Assembly: GCF_000423925.1 (NCBI RefSeq)
Contig: NZ_AUIX01000039.1
Coordinates: forward strand, 1 to 57,789
Direction of reading: 5' to 3'
Length of the DNA stretch: 57,789 nt
Origin: Butyrivibrio sp. VCD2006
GTDB taxonomy: Bacteria > Bacillota > Clostridia > Lachnospirales > Lachnospiraceae
The notes below the pieces were generated by a model. That model saw nothing but the letters and a program-made list of their open reading frames with translations. It made no database searches and was not told the DNA's origin. The position numbers and the translations under genes were made by a program. This document shows, one piece after another, positions 6,946 through 15,704 of this stretch (positions within the stretch are counted from its first letter, which is position 1; the number at the start of each line of letters is the position of its first letter).

Positions 6946-8541
6946 ATGAAGCTTTGTTTCATCGGTGCAGACCATGAAGTTACTGGGAGCTGCCATTATT
7001 TAGAGGTTGGTGACAAACACATTCTTGTTGATTACGGCATGGAGCAGGGACATATTTCTTTTGAACATGTGGAAATTCCTGTAAGTGCGGCCGAGATCGA
7101 TTATGTTTTTCTGACGCATGCTCATGTGGATCATTCAGGAAATCTTCCCCTTTTATATGCGAGAGGTTTTCGCGGCAAAATTTATATGACAAGACCTACA
7201 GCGGATCTATGCAGTATCATGCTGCGTGATTGTGCGCACATTCAGATGCAGGAAGCTGAGTGGAGAAGCCGCAAGGGTAAGAGAAATAAGGATATTAAGC
7301 AGATTGAGCCTCTGTACACCATGGAGGACGCTGACAACACCTTAAGACATATCATTCCCTGTGAGTATGGCAAGAAGATTGATGTCTGCGAGGGTGTTCA
7401 GATCAGATTTACCGATATCGGACATCTTTTGGGTTCTGCCAGCATAGAGGTGTGGGCAACCGAGAAGAATGTAGAGAAAAAGATAGTATTTTCAGGTGAT
7501 ATCGGCAATAACGATCAGCCTATTATTAAGGATCCTGCGCTCACCACAACGGCGGATTATGTGGTCATGGAGTCCACCTATGGCGACAGATATCACGGTG
7601 AGGAGAAGCCTGATTATATCGCAGAGCTGACGGAAATCCTCAACAGGACCTTTGCAAGAGGCGGAAACGTGGTTATTCCGTCCTTTGCTGTAGGACGTGC
7701 TCAGGAGATGCTGTATTTCCTCAGGACTATTAAAAAGGAGCATCTTGTAACCGCTGTCGATGATTTCCCTGTTTACGTGGATTCACCGATGGCTGTTGAA
7801 GCTACCGAGGTTTTCACGGAGCATGCCATGGAGTGCTATGACGAGGAAGCCATGGAGCTTGTTAAAAAGCATATCAACCCCATTTCATTCCCGGGACTAA
7901 ATCTTGCGATCACCACAGAGGAGTCGAGGGCTATAAATGAGGAGGATACTCCGAAGGTTATCATCTCGGCATCGGGTATGTGTGAAGCCGGAAGAATCAG
8001 GCATCATCTGAAGCATAATCTATGGAGACCTGAATCCACTATTCTGTTTGTGGGATATCAGTCTGTGGGAACCACAGGACGAGCTATTATAGACGGCGCT
8101 GATAAGATAAAGCTCTTTGGTGAAGAGGTTGATATTCGGGCTGAGATATGCAAAATTACCGGACTTTCCGGTCATGCTGATAAGGGCGGACTGATTCACT
8201 GGATTGAGGGCTTTACCGAGAGACCTAAGAAGGTATTCCTTGTTCACGGCGAGGATTCGGTATGTACATCTTTTGCAAATTGTCTAAGAGAGGAGCATGG
8301 CTTTAGTACATACGCTCCTTATAGCGGAACAGAGTTTGATCTTATATCGGGACAGATCATCAAAGAAGGCATTCCGAAGGAAGCACTCAGAAAGACAGCC
8401 AAAGTTTCTGATGTATTTACAAGACTTAAGGCAGCAGGTGCAAGACTTGTTGCAATCATTGCAAGGAGCGAGGGAATGACCAATAAGGATAAGGCCAAGT
8501 TTGCCGATCAGATTATCGCACTTTGCGATAAGTGGGAATAG
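6946..8541 (+). CDS. Beta-CASP metallo-beta-lactamase-fold RNase
   Basis: 531 aa with an N-terminal metallo-beta-lactamase fold carrying the HTHAHVDHSG metal motif (about residues 55-64), a beta-CASP insertion, and the C-terminal RMMBL segment (GLSGHADKGGL near residue 410). This is the CPSF73-like family of bacterial RNA-processing nucleases. The start at 6946 is used because AGGAGG (6935-6940) precedes it; a GTG at 6940 overlaps the ribosome site. Catalytic Asp and His residues all seem present (FSGDIG, VHGEDS). No RNase J extension is seen, and its RNA targets cannot be inferred from its neighbours. Confidence 0.88.
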   Translation: MKLCFIGADHEVTGSCHYLEVGDKHILVDYGMEQGHISFEHVEIPVSAAEIDYVFLTHAHVDHSGNLPLLYARGFRGKIYMTRPTADLCSIMLRDCAHIQMQEAEWRSRKGKRNKDIKQIEPLYTMEDADNTLRHIIPCEYGKKIDVCEGVQIRFTDIGHLLGSASIEVWATEKNVEKKIVFSGDIGNNDQPIIKDPALTTTADYVVMESTYGDRYHGEEKPDYIAELTEILNRTFARGGNVVIPSFAVGRAQEMLYFLRTIKKEHLVTAVDDFPVYVDSPMAVEATEVFTEHAMECYDEEAMELVKKHINPISFPGLNLAITTEESRAINEEDTPKVIISASGMCEAGRIRHHLKHNLWRPESTILFVGYQSVGTTGRAIIDGADKIKLFGEEVDIRAEICKITGLSGHADKGGLIHWIEGFTERPKKVFLVHGEDSVCTSFANCLREEHGFSTYAPYSGTEFDLISGQIIKEGIPKEALRKTAKVSDVFTRLKAAGARLVAIIARSEGMTNKDKAKFADQIIALCDKWE

Positions 8542-8612
8542 GTGGTAAACTTAATTGTTGGTATGTAACGCATCTATGAGGGGAGCAAGATTTTTTTAGA
8601 GAGGTGAATGGT

Positions 8613-9890
8613 ATGAAAAAAGGAATAATTGCGGCGCTTACATGCGCTCTGTTTGCAGTTGCAGTTCCGATGACAGCTAAGGCTTGGACAGGTGATCCGA
8701 TCCGAGGCTATGACACTCAGGAACAGGCTGCAATGCTCGATTTTGGTAACACTTATTATGAAGAGCACATTATCGAGGGAAGAGATTACTACTACAAGTT
8801 CAACACCAGTGATAAGGACGGCGGTGTTTATCTTGTAAGTCTTGAATCAATCGTTATCGATAATTCTGCTAGTGGAACATTTACTGCTCAGGTCAAAGAC
8901 AGATATGGTTCCGTTATTGATCAGGCTACCGTTGGTGGAGCCGGTGCAACCTATAGAAATGATGGCGGAAGAGCACTTGATATCCTTTTCCCGCTCAGCG
9001 GACTTCCTAAAAATGAGCCTTATTTTATCTGCCTTAAAGCTGATGATGGTTCAAATGCACAGCTTGAGATCACTAACAGATTAGGTGTCAGATACATTCC
9101 GTTCTTTGCCGCTGAAGGCTTCACAATGAAGAATGCGAACGGAAATCTTAATTTCTCATGGAACAACGTTCAGAGGGCTAATACCTATAACTCACTTAGC
9201 TCTTTTGACGCTTTCCAGATCGAACTCTATGGAAACAACACAACAAAGATTAAAGAGGCCGGTAACGGTGGTACTACTTCCTACTCACTTTCAGTTACTG
9301 ATCCGGATCTTTTAGCACTTGGTTATCCTGCAAAAAGTGTTCGTGTAAGACTTGGCTGTATTCAGAGATACCGCTCTGTTCTTGAGCACACAGTGACAAC
9401 TTCAAAGGTTATCTATTCCAATACAGTAATCAACACAGAAGTAGTAAAGAAGAAGACACCCACAGCAATCTCAAGCTATAAGTATGAGATCACAAAGGTT
9501 GCAGGTGATGGTTCCGGAACAGTTAAGCTCCTTGGCTTTGGTCAGAAGAAGAACGTAAAGAAAGTCAAGATTCCTGCTTCTGTAAATATCAATGGTACTT
9601 ATTATCGTGTTACAGAGATTGATACTAAGGCCTTTGCAGGAAATAAGACTATAACAACTCTTGAGGTTGGTGAGAACGTAAACAAGATCGGTGCTAATGC
9701 ATTTAATGGATGTTCTTCTCTTAAGAAGATCACCTTCAAAGCCGGAAATGTAACTTCTATCGGAAAAACAGCATTTTCAGGTATAAACAAGAAGACAACA
9801 ATTTACACACCTACTACCAAGATCAGAAAGAAATATAAGAAGCTTCTGAAAAAGAAGATCGTTGCAGGAGTTAAGTATAAGATTTCTTAA
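8613..9890 (+). CDS. Secreted protein with C-terminal BspA-like leucine-rich repeats
   Basis: 425 aa with a signal peptide (MKKGIIAALTCALFAVAVPM, then TAKA for cleavage). The middle part (about residues 35-160) looks like a beta-sandwich ligand module. A fibronectin-III-like stretch with FSWNNVQRANTY follows near residue 170. The end (about 300-425) holds BspA-type LRR units such as VTEIDTKAFAGNKTITTLEV and IGANAFNGCSSLKKITF, then a lysine-rich tail. The same tail style recurs in the proteins at 18942 and 23529, which suggests a shared cell-wall association. The ATG at 8613 is chosen because it begins the signal peptide; upstream GTG and ATG codons lack one. It is followed 14 bases later by thyA. 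Confidence 0.75.
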   Translation: MKKGIIAALTCALFAVAVPMTAKAWTGDPIRGYDTQEQAAMLDFGNTYYEEHIIEGRDYYYKFNTSDKDGGVYLVSLESIVIDNSASGTFTAQVKDRYGSVIDQATVGGAGATYRNDGGRALDILFPLSGLPKNEPYFICLKADDGSNAQLEITNRLGVRYIPFFAAEGFTMKNANGNLNFSWNNVQRANTYNSLSSFDAFQIELYGNNTTKIKEAGNGGTTSYSLSVTDPDLLALGYPAKSVRVRLGCIQRYRSVLEHTVTTSKVIYSNTVINTEVVKKKTPTAISSYKYEITKVAGDGSGTVKLLGFGQKKNVKKVKIPASVNINGTYYRVTEIDTKAFAGNKTITTLEVGENVNKIGANAFNGCSSLKKITFKAGNVTSIGKTAFSGINKKTTIYTPTTKIRKKYKKLLKKKIVAGVKYKIS

Positions 9891-9904
9891 ATGCGAGGAG
9901 ACCT

Positions 9905-10756
9905 ATGAGTAAGGCTGATGAGATTTTCATAAATATGTGCAAGGATATCCTTGAGAACGGTACCAGTACTGAAGGAGAGAAGGTTCGCCCACACTGGGAG
10001 GACGGAACACCTGCATATACGATCAAGAAATTCGGCGTTGTTAATCGCTACAATCTTGCCGAGGAGTTTCCTATCATGACTCTTCGCAAAACCGCACTTA
10101 AGAGTGCCACAGACGAAATGCTCTGGATATGGCAGCAGAAGTCTAATAATATCAATGATCTTCACAGTCATGTGTGGGATGAATGGGCTGATGAGACAGG
10201 TTCTATCGGAAAGGCCTACGGCTATCAGATGGGTATCAAGCATCAGTACAAGGAAGGAATGTTTGACCAGGTTGATCGCGTGATCTATGATCTTAAAAAT
10301 AATCCCTTTTCAAGACGCATCATGACAAATATGTATGTACATCAGGATCTTTCGGAGATGCATCTTTATCCTTGTGCATACAGCATGACATTCAATGTTA
10401 CACAGAAAAAGGGCGATGACAGGCTGACTCTTAATGCGATACTCAATCAGCGCTCACAGGACATTCTGGCAGCAAATAACTGGAATGTGGTTCAGTACTC
10501 AGTTCTGGTTCATATGCTGGCTCAGGTGTGTGATATGAATGTTGGTGAGCTTGTTCACGTGATCGCGGATGCTCACATTTATGACAGACATGTGGATCTT
10601 ATAAAAGAGCTTATTAAAAGAGAGCCGAAACCTGCACCGACTTTCCACTTAAATCCCGATGTTCATGATTTTTATCAGTTCACAAGGGATGATGTCTCCG
10701 TGGAAAATTACGAGGTTGCCGGAGAACAGATTAAGAATATTCCGATTGCGGTATAA
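9905..10756 (+). CDS. thyA: Thymidylate synthase
   Basis: Converts dUMP to dTMP using methylene-tetrahydrofolate. 283 aa. The catalytic Cys is in LYPCAYS (about residue 157). The substrate block QRSQDILAANNWNVVQYS corresponds to the RSxD...PFN region, and HIYDRHVDL binds nucleotide. The PC-A-Y-S context differs from the PCH-F of E. coli, as in other variant Firmicutes ThyA proteins. The ribosome site GCGAGGAG precedes the ATG. It forms a natural pair with the dihydrofolate reductase gene downstream, separated by a hairpin. Confidence 0.95.
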   Translation: MSKADEIFINMCKDILENGTSTEGEKVRPHWEDGTPAYTIKKFGVVNRYNLAEEFPIMTLRKTALKSATDEMLWIWQQKSNNINDLHSHVWDEWADETGSIGKAYGYQMGIKHQYKEGMFDQVDRVIYDLKNNPFSRRIMTNMYVHQDLSEMHLYPCAYSMTFNVTQKKGDDRLTLNAILNQRSQDILAANNWNVVQYSVLVHMLAQVCDMNVGELVHVIADAHIYDRHVDLIKELIKREPKPAPTFHLNPDVHDFYQFTRDDVSVENYEVAGEQIKNIPIAV

Positions 10757-10762
10757 AACAAT

Positions 10763-10793
10763 AATTGCTCCGCTGCACCACGGCGGAGCAATT
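10763..10793 (+). terminator. Hairpin between thyA and folA
   Basis: An 11-bp perfect stem (AATTGCTCCGC with GCGGAGCAATT, loop of 9) is followed by TTGCAG rather than a T run. It could be a weak terminator or an mRNA-stabilising hairpin that sets the thyA:folA ratio. Confidence 0.55.
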
Positions 10794-10825
10794 TGCAGTA
10801 TTACGGACAATTTCTTGGAGGAAAA

Positions 10826-11317
10826 ATGAAAATAATTTTATCTGCAGATGAGAAATGGGGAATTGGTAATAAGGGACAGCTCCTTATAAGAATCCCAAAT
10901 GACATGAAGAATTTCAGAGCTGAGACAATGGGCAAGGTTCTTGTGTACGGAAGAAAGACCCTTGAGACTTTTCCCGGGCAGCAGCCTCTTGAGGGAAGAA
11001 AAAACATAATTCTTTCCACTAACCCTAATTATGAGGTTAAGAACGCCACTGTTGTTCACAACCTCGATGAGCTCAAGGATGCAATCGCTGAGTATGATAC
11101 AGACATCGTGTACTGCATCGGCGGAGCCAAGGTGTATGAGGAGCTTCTTCCCATGTGCGATACCTGCATTGTGACCAAGATCGACAGAACCTTTGAAGCG
11201 GACAGATTTTTCACTAATCTTGATGCGGATCCGGAGTGGGAGCTTGTAGAGGAGAGCGAGGAGCAGGCCTACTTCGATACAACATATACATTCCGCACTT
11301 ATAAGAGAGTTAAGTAA
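10826..11317 (+). CDS. folA: Dihydrofolate reductase
   Basis: Regenerates tetrahydrofolate from the dihydrofolate made by ThyA. 163 aa, usual length. The fold is marked by IILSADEKWGIGNKGQLL, the IPNDMKNF helix with the active-site acid, VLVYGRKTLETFPG (NADPH loop) and IVYCIGGAKVYEELL. The start at 10826 is used because GGAGG lies 6 bases upstream; the longer frame from 10793 starts inside the hairpin. It shares a transcript with thyA if the intergenic hairpin is read through. Confidence 0.95.
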   Translation: MKIILSADEKWGIGNKGQLLIRIPNDMKNFRAETMGKVLVYGRKTLETFPGQQPLEGRKNIILSTNPNYEVKNATVVHNLDELKDAIAEYDTDIVYCIGGAKVYEELLPMCDTCIVTKIDRTFEADRFFTNLDADPEWELVEESEEQAYFDTTYTFRTYKRVK

Positions 11318-11392
11318 GAACTTATTTCATTAGAGATTTATCTTATTGTAAGTAGATTTAACTCAATAAATGAAGCAGTATAATGTTATGAA

Positions 11393-11440
11393 GCCTTCTC
11401 CTGGGGGGAGAAGGTGTCAGCGAAGCTGACGGATGAGGGG
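11393..11440 (+). repeat. Dispersed two-hairpin repeat, copy 2
   Basis: GCCTTCTCC/GGGAGAAGG hairpin, then GTCAGCGAAGCTGAC hairpin, then GGATGAGGGG. It lies alone between folA and the next operon, with no start codon directly behind it. Confidence 0.8.
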
Positions 11441-11461
11441 TAGCGCGAATCTTAAAAAACA

Positions 11462-11490
11462 TTGACCAATTTTAAGGTTTGCGCTATTAT
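11462..11490 (+). promoter_or_regulatory. Promoter of the second ABC operon
   Basis: TTGACC (11462-11467), 17-base spacer, TATTAT (11485-11490), about 100 bases before the substrate-binding gene. I found no T-box or other riboswitch signature in the leader. Confidence 0.65.
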
Positions 11491-11591
11491 TATAAATATT
11501 TACTTTTGCGGTTTAAAGCGTCAAAATGTAAAAGCGTAAAAGTGCTAAATCATGAAAGCGAAAAACGCGAACATAAAGAGGAGGATTCAGT

Positions 11592-12722
11592 ATGAAAAAG
11601 AAGATTCTTGCCGCTATTCTCAGCGGTGCAATGATTTTCAGCATGACAGGCTGTGCTCGTACAGCAGGTGGCAATACTCAGCCGGCTCAGGAAGCAGAGG
11701 ATACTGCAGAAGAGGCTGTTGAAGAGGTTGAGGAAGAAGCCGAGGCTGAGGAGAGCACAGAAGAAGCAGAAGAGGGCACAGAGGAAGAGGCTGCAGAGGA
11801 TACTGCAGAAGATCAGGAGAGCAAGGGTAAGACATTCCATGTAGGTGTTATCCAGCTTGTTGAGCATCCCGCTCTTGATGCTGCAACTAAGGGCTTTGAA
11901 GAGGGACTTGAGGATGCCCTTGGTGCTGCCGGATATGAAGTTGAATTCGACTATCAGAATGCACAGGGTGAGCAGGCTAACTGCGCTACCATCGCAACTA
12001 AATTCGTAAATGACAAAGATGACCTTATCATGGCAAACGCAACACCTGCACTTCAGGCAGTTGCAGCAGCTACAGGTGATATTCCGATCATCGGAACTTC
12101 AGTAACAGACTTTGTTTCTGCAGGCGTTGTTAAGGCTAACGATGCTCCCGGAACAAACGTAACAGGTGCATCAGATTTCGCTCCTATCGATGAGCAGATC
12201 GCACTTCTTCAGAAGCTCGTTCCTGAGGTTAAGCAGGTAGGTATTCTTTACTGCTCATCAGAGGCTAACTCCAAGTTCCAGGTTGACCTTGCAGCCGAGG
12301 CTCTTGATGCAGCAGGTATCGCTCACAAGGAGTACACAGTAGCTGATTCCAACGAGATTCAGTCAGTTGTTACTAACGCTATTTCAAATTGTGACTGCCT
12401 GTACATTCCTACAGACAACACAATCGCTGATAACATGTCAATCGTTAAGAATGCAGCTTGGCCCGAGAAGCTTCCCATCATCTGCGGTGAAGAGAACATG
12501 TGTAAGAACGGCGGTCTTGCTACACTCAGTATCGATTACTACGAACTTGGTAAGGCAGCAGGCGAGCAGGCTTTCGATATCCTTGTAAATGGCAAGAATC
12601 CTGCAGAGATGCCCGTTGTTTACGGCGGTATCACAGGTGAGTACAACCCTGAGACAGTTGAAGCTATCGAGTTTGACGAGAGCCTTCTTGATGGACTTAC
12701 AGCTATCGATATGTCAGAGTGA
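11592..12722 (+). CDS. ABC transporter substrate-binding lipoprotein (PF04392 type)
   Basis: 376 aa. The lipoprotein signal ends at Cys21 (FSMTGC), followed by a strongly acidic Glu/Ala linker (about residues 30-75) and a periplasmic-binding-protein type I fold starting HVGVIQLVEHPALDAATKGF. Motifs such as TPALQAVAAATGDIPI and VGILYCSSEANS are typical of the ABC_sub_bind family, some members of which bind tryptophan or tyrosine (TrpX). The acidic linker probably spans the cell wall. The ribosome site is AGAGGAGG. A hairpin separates it from its permease gene, so it may be made in excess. The substrate is not determinable here. Confidence 0.88.
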   Translation: MKKKILAAILSGAMIFSMTGCARTAGGNTQPAQEAEDTAEEAVEEVEEEAEAEESTEEAEEGTEEEAAEDTAEDQESKGKTFHVGVIQLVEHPALDAATKGFEEGLEDALGAAGYEVEFDYQNAQGEQANCATIATKFVNDKDDLIMANATPALQAVAAATGDIPIIGTSVTDFVSAGVVKANDAPGTNVTGASDFAPIDEQIALLQKLVPEVKQVGILYCSSEANSKFQVDLAAEALDAAGIAHKEYTVADSNEIQSVVTNAISNCDCLYIPTDNTIADNMSIVKNAAWPEKLPIICGEENMCKNGGLATLSIDYYELGKAAGEQAFDILVNGKNPAEMPVVYGGITGEYNPETVEAIEFDESLLDGLTAIDMSE

Positions 12723-12751
12723 TCTGCCTGTTAAATCAAAATGTTTTGGAG

Positions 12752-12782
12752 ACGAAGGTGTCGGGTTATTGGACACCTTCGT
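12752..12782 (+). terminator. Intercistronic hairpin after the receptor gene
   Basis: ACGAAGGTGTC (12752-12762) pairs with GACACCTTCGT (12772-12782). No T run follows, so it more likely stabilises the 3' end of the receptor mRNA than ends transcription outright. Confidence 0.55.
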
Positions 12783-12843
12783 ATTATGTAAGAAAAGCCG
12801 TGAGTTTTCGGCTTTGTATTAAAACAGACTAAGGAGTAATATC

Positions 12844-13725
12844 ATGATCTCACTATTACATGCACTGCCGGGCTCAGTTGCCCAGGGACTTATCTGGGGA
12901 ATCCTGGCTATCAGTGTTTTTCTCACATTCAAGGTACTTGATTACGCAGATATGACAGTTGATGGATCATTCTGTACAGGTGGAGCTACCTGCGTAATGC
13001 TGATGCTCTCAGGGCAGAGCGTTTATGTAGCGCTTATATGCGCCTTTATTGCAGGAATGTGTGCGGGATATGTAACCGGACTTCTGCATACAATGCTGAA
13101 AATTCCGCCGATACTTTCAGGAATTCTTACACAGCTTGGCTTGTATTCGATAAATCTTGCTATTATGGGAAAATCCAATCAGGCAATCAGTGTAGATCAG
13201 TATGCTCTTATCGTCAGCCTCAGATTTATTAACTACTCAATCATCATGAGCGTGATCATAGTAGCTGTCATTATTTTCCTTCTGTATATGTTCTTTGGAA
13301 GCGAAATTGGTTCAGCTATCCGTGCTACCGGTTGTAACCAGAACATGGCCAGAGCCCAGGGTATCAACACAGGCCGTTGCATCAGAATCGGTCTTGTTGT
13401 AAGTAACGGACTTACAGCTTTTGCCGGCGGACTCTATGCACAGTATCAGGGTAATGCGGATGTCAACGCAGGTCGTGGTGCTATCGTAATCGGACTTGCT
13501 GCTGTTATCATAGGCGAAGTTATTTTCGGTTCAAGACATAATTTTGCAGTAAGAATGGGAGTTTCAGTTTGCGGTGCGATCATCTATTACATCGTTATTG
13601 CTGTAGTTCTTCAGCTTGGACTTCCTTCAACTTACCTCAAGCTCCTGAGTGCAGTTCTTGTAGCAGTATTCCTTGGAATCCCCGCTATTCAGGGATATCT
13701 TGGAATCAAGGTTAAACAGAGATAA
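12844..13725 (+). CDS. ABC transporter permease (branched-chain type)
   Basis: A 293-aa membrane protein of the BPD_transp_2 family with about eight hydrophobic segments. It carries the conserved LTFKVLDYADMTVDGSF start region and the cytoplasmic loop IRATGCNQNMARAQGIN that docks to the ATPase. It pairs with the preceding receptor and the following ATPase to form one importer. The ribosome site AAGGAG precedes the ATG. Together with the receptor class this matches the TrpXYZ-like uptake systems, where the permease is TrpY-like. It could equally serve another aromatic or hydrophobic ligand. Confidence 0.88.
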   Translation: MISLLHALPGSVAQGLIWGILAISVFLTFKVLDYADMTVDGSFCTGGATCVMLMLSGQSVYVALICAFIAGMCAGYVTGLLHTMLKIPPILSGILTQLGLYSINLAIMGKSNQAISVDQYALIVSLRFINYSIIMSVIIVAVIIFLLYMFFGSEIGSAIRATGCNQNMARAQGINTGRCIRIGLVVSNGLTAFAGGLYAQYQGNADVNAGRGAIVIGLAAVIIGEVIFGSRHNFAVRMGVSVCGAIIYYIVIAVVLQLGLPSTYLKLLSAVLVAVFLGIPAIQGYLGIKVKQR

Positions 13726-13736
13726 GGAGCGGAATT

Positions 13737-14528
13737 ATGTTAGAGATTAAGAATCTGGTTAAAATTTTTAATAAAGGCACAATCAATGAGAGAGTGGCTC
13801 TTAACGGAGTGAATCTTACATTGAATGATGGTGATTTCGTAACCGTTATCGGTGGTAACGGAGCAGGTAAGTCTACAATCCTTAATGCGGTTGCGGGTGT
13901 ATGGCCCATAGACGAGGGAAGCATTGTACTGAACGGTCATGATATCACAAAGCTCCCTGAATATAAGAGAGCTAAGTATATCGGACGTGTTTTCCAGGAT
14001 CCTATGATGGGAACCGCTGCAACAATGCAGATCGAGGAGAACCTTGCTCTTGCAGCAAGACGTGGACAGAGCAGAGGCCTTAAGAGTGGAATCAACAACT
14101 CCGAGAGAGCACAGTACAAGGAGCTTTTAAAGTCTCTTGACCTTGGACTTGAGGATCGCCTCACAAGTAAGGTTGGTCTTCTGTCAGGTGGACAGAGACA
14201 GGCAGTTACACTTCTTATGGCATCTCTTAAAAAGCCTGATCTTCTCCTTCTTGACGAGCACACAGCTGCTCTTGATCCCAAGACCGCTAAGAAGGTTCTT
14301 GAGATATCTGAGAACATCATCAAGGAGCACGGCCTTACAGCTCTTATGGTAACTCACAACATGAAGGACGCTATTGCTCACGGCAACAGACTTATCATGA
14401 TGAGCGAAGGCAGGATCATCTACGACGTATCCGGAGAGGAGAAGAAGAACCTCAAGGTTGCAGACCTTCTCCAGAAGTTCGAGGAAGCCGGAAATGACGA
14501 AGTAAATGACGCTATGGTGCTTTCATAA
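13737..14528 (+). CDS. ABC transporter ATP-binding protein
   Basis: 263-aa ATPase of the same importer. Walker A is GGNGAGKST (about residues 39-47), the Q-loop is VFQDP, the signature is LLSGGQRQ, and Walker B is LLLLDEH. The last has His in place of the usual catalytic-site Pro and is seen in this subfamily (DEHTAALDP). The switch is VTHNM. It begins 11 bases after the permease with GGAGCGG as ribosome site. A strong terminator follows, so the operon has three genes. Confidence 0.92.
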   Translation: MLEIKNLVKIFNKGTINERVALNGVNLTLNDGDFVTVIGGNGAGKSTILNAVAGVWPIDEGSIVLNGHDITKLPEYKRAKYIGRVFQDPMMGTAATMQIEENLALAARRGQSRGLKSGINNSERAQYKELLKSLDLGLEDRLTSKVGLLSGGQRQAVTLLMASLKKPDLLLLDEHTAALDPKTAKKVLEISENIIKEHGLTALMVTHNMKDAIAHGNRLIMMSEGRIIYDVSGEEKKNLKVADLLQKFEEAGNDEVNDAMVLS

Positions 14529-14546
14529 ATAAGATACAGAATATAT

Positions 14547-14585
14547 GCCGCATCGGCACTGGTGACAGTGTTGATGCGGCTTTTT
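14547..14585 (+). terminator. Terminator of the second ABC operon
   Basis: A 14-bp stem (GCCGCATCGGCACT with AGTGTTGATGCGGC, two G-T pairs) around a 6-base loop, then TTTTT. Confidence 0.9.
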
Positions 14586-14658
14586 GCGTATTGTGGTAAA
14601 CTGTCTATAGATTTTGCGGAAATATTCGAGTATGTAGACTCGGTTTGCGGAGTATGAT

Positions 14659-15687
14659 ATGAGTTTTATTTTTGAAGTAACAGAAAAAGGAGATCCCTAT
14701 ATTACGGTTAAGGGATTTGAAGGTCCCTGTAAAAAGCTTGTGATCCCCGATGAAGGATGTATAAATATAGATTCAGACGTGGAGCTATCTGATGCAGAGA
14801 GTGTTGGTCGTGGTGCTGGGCAGGTATTTCCGGTCAGAATTATCGGCAATCATGCGTTTTCCTCACGAAAAGATTTGGAGGAGGTCGTAATCCCGGATTC
14901 AATCCATACGGTTCTTGGCTTTGCCTTCCACAATTGCGGTAAGCTTAGGAAGATATCTCTCACGGACAGTATTGAGGAATATCTTGACGGAGGAACAAGG
15001 CAGTGTGAGAGCCTCTGCGAAATAGAGGTGGATTTAAAGCGTGGCAAACCCTTTATAATCCGTCGAATTTTGGAGGACAATGACAGAAGACTTACCTTCA
15101 GAATTCATATGCCGGGCGGCGAAGCCCTTGTGGTATTCCCGGGATTTAACTATGATTTTGTGGAAAACACCATGGCAAGGACCATTCAGTTTGCTATTGA
15201 AGGTACCGGCTATGCTTACAGAGAAGTCGTAAAATCAGATCAGATTAATTTCAGAGAATATGATAATCTGTTTTCGAAAGTTTCAGCGGATGACAGAGGG
15301 ACCGCTGAGATGATAGCCATAGCAAGACTTCTGGAGCCTTATGAACTATCGGATGAGGCCAGAATTACTTATGAAAACTGGCTAAAAAATAAGGCTTTGA
15401 AGAATTTGACTAAGATAGTCAAGAATACAGACAGAGCAACCGGCAAGGATCTAGGGACCTTTAATGAGTTCATGGATGATATAGAAGAGCATATAGACTT
15501 TTATTTGAAGAGAGAACTTCTTGATAAGTCAGATGCGAGGGAATTAGCACATATAGCTGCTGACATGGGCATCACCGCAATAGTTAGTATGCTGATGGAC
15601 TATGCAGAAAGTGACAAATATTTGCAAAAAGATGGTGACAATGGTGTCACAAAAGATGATGACAACATGCTTGAACTTGATTTTTGA
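14659..15687 (+). CDS. LRR-containing protein of the MoxR/VWA operon
   Basis: 342 aa, no signal peptide, so cytosolic. Residues about 1-150 hold BspA-like LRR units (VRIIGNHAFSSRKDLEEVVI, VLGFAFHNCGKLRKISL). The second half is helical and lacks recognised motifs; it contains a segment (MIAIARLLEPYELSDEARITY) and an acidic C-terminus. It precedes a VWA-metallopeptidase-like gene by 17 bases and an AAA ATPase gene after that. An intracellular LRR protein in this position probably acts as substrate, adaptor or co-chaperone of the ATPase. That is inference from linkage only. Confidence 0.6.
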   Translation: MSFIFEVTEKGDPYITVKGFEGPCKKLVIPDEGCINIDSDVELSDAESVGRGAGQVFPVRIIGNHAFSSRKDLEEVVIPDSIHTVLGFAFHNCGKLRKISLTDSIEEYLDGGTRQCESLCEIEVDLKRGKPFIIRRILEDNDRRLTFRIHMPGGEALVVFPGFNYDFVENTMARTIQFAIEGTGYAYREVVKSDQINFREYDNLFSKVSADDRGTAEMIAIARLLEPYELSDEARITYENWLKNKALKNLTKIVKNTDRATGKDLGTFNEFMDDIEEHIDFYLKRELLDKSDARELAHIAADMGITAIVSMLMDYAESDKYLQKDGDNGVTKDDDNMLELDF

Positions 15688-15704
15688 AGAATGAGTTAAT
15701 GTGA

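Noticed and set aside
11441..11591. T-box or other riboswitch before the second ABC importer
   Set aside because: No AGGGTGGNACCGCG-type or other known core was found; only a promoter is visible.
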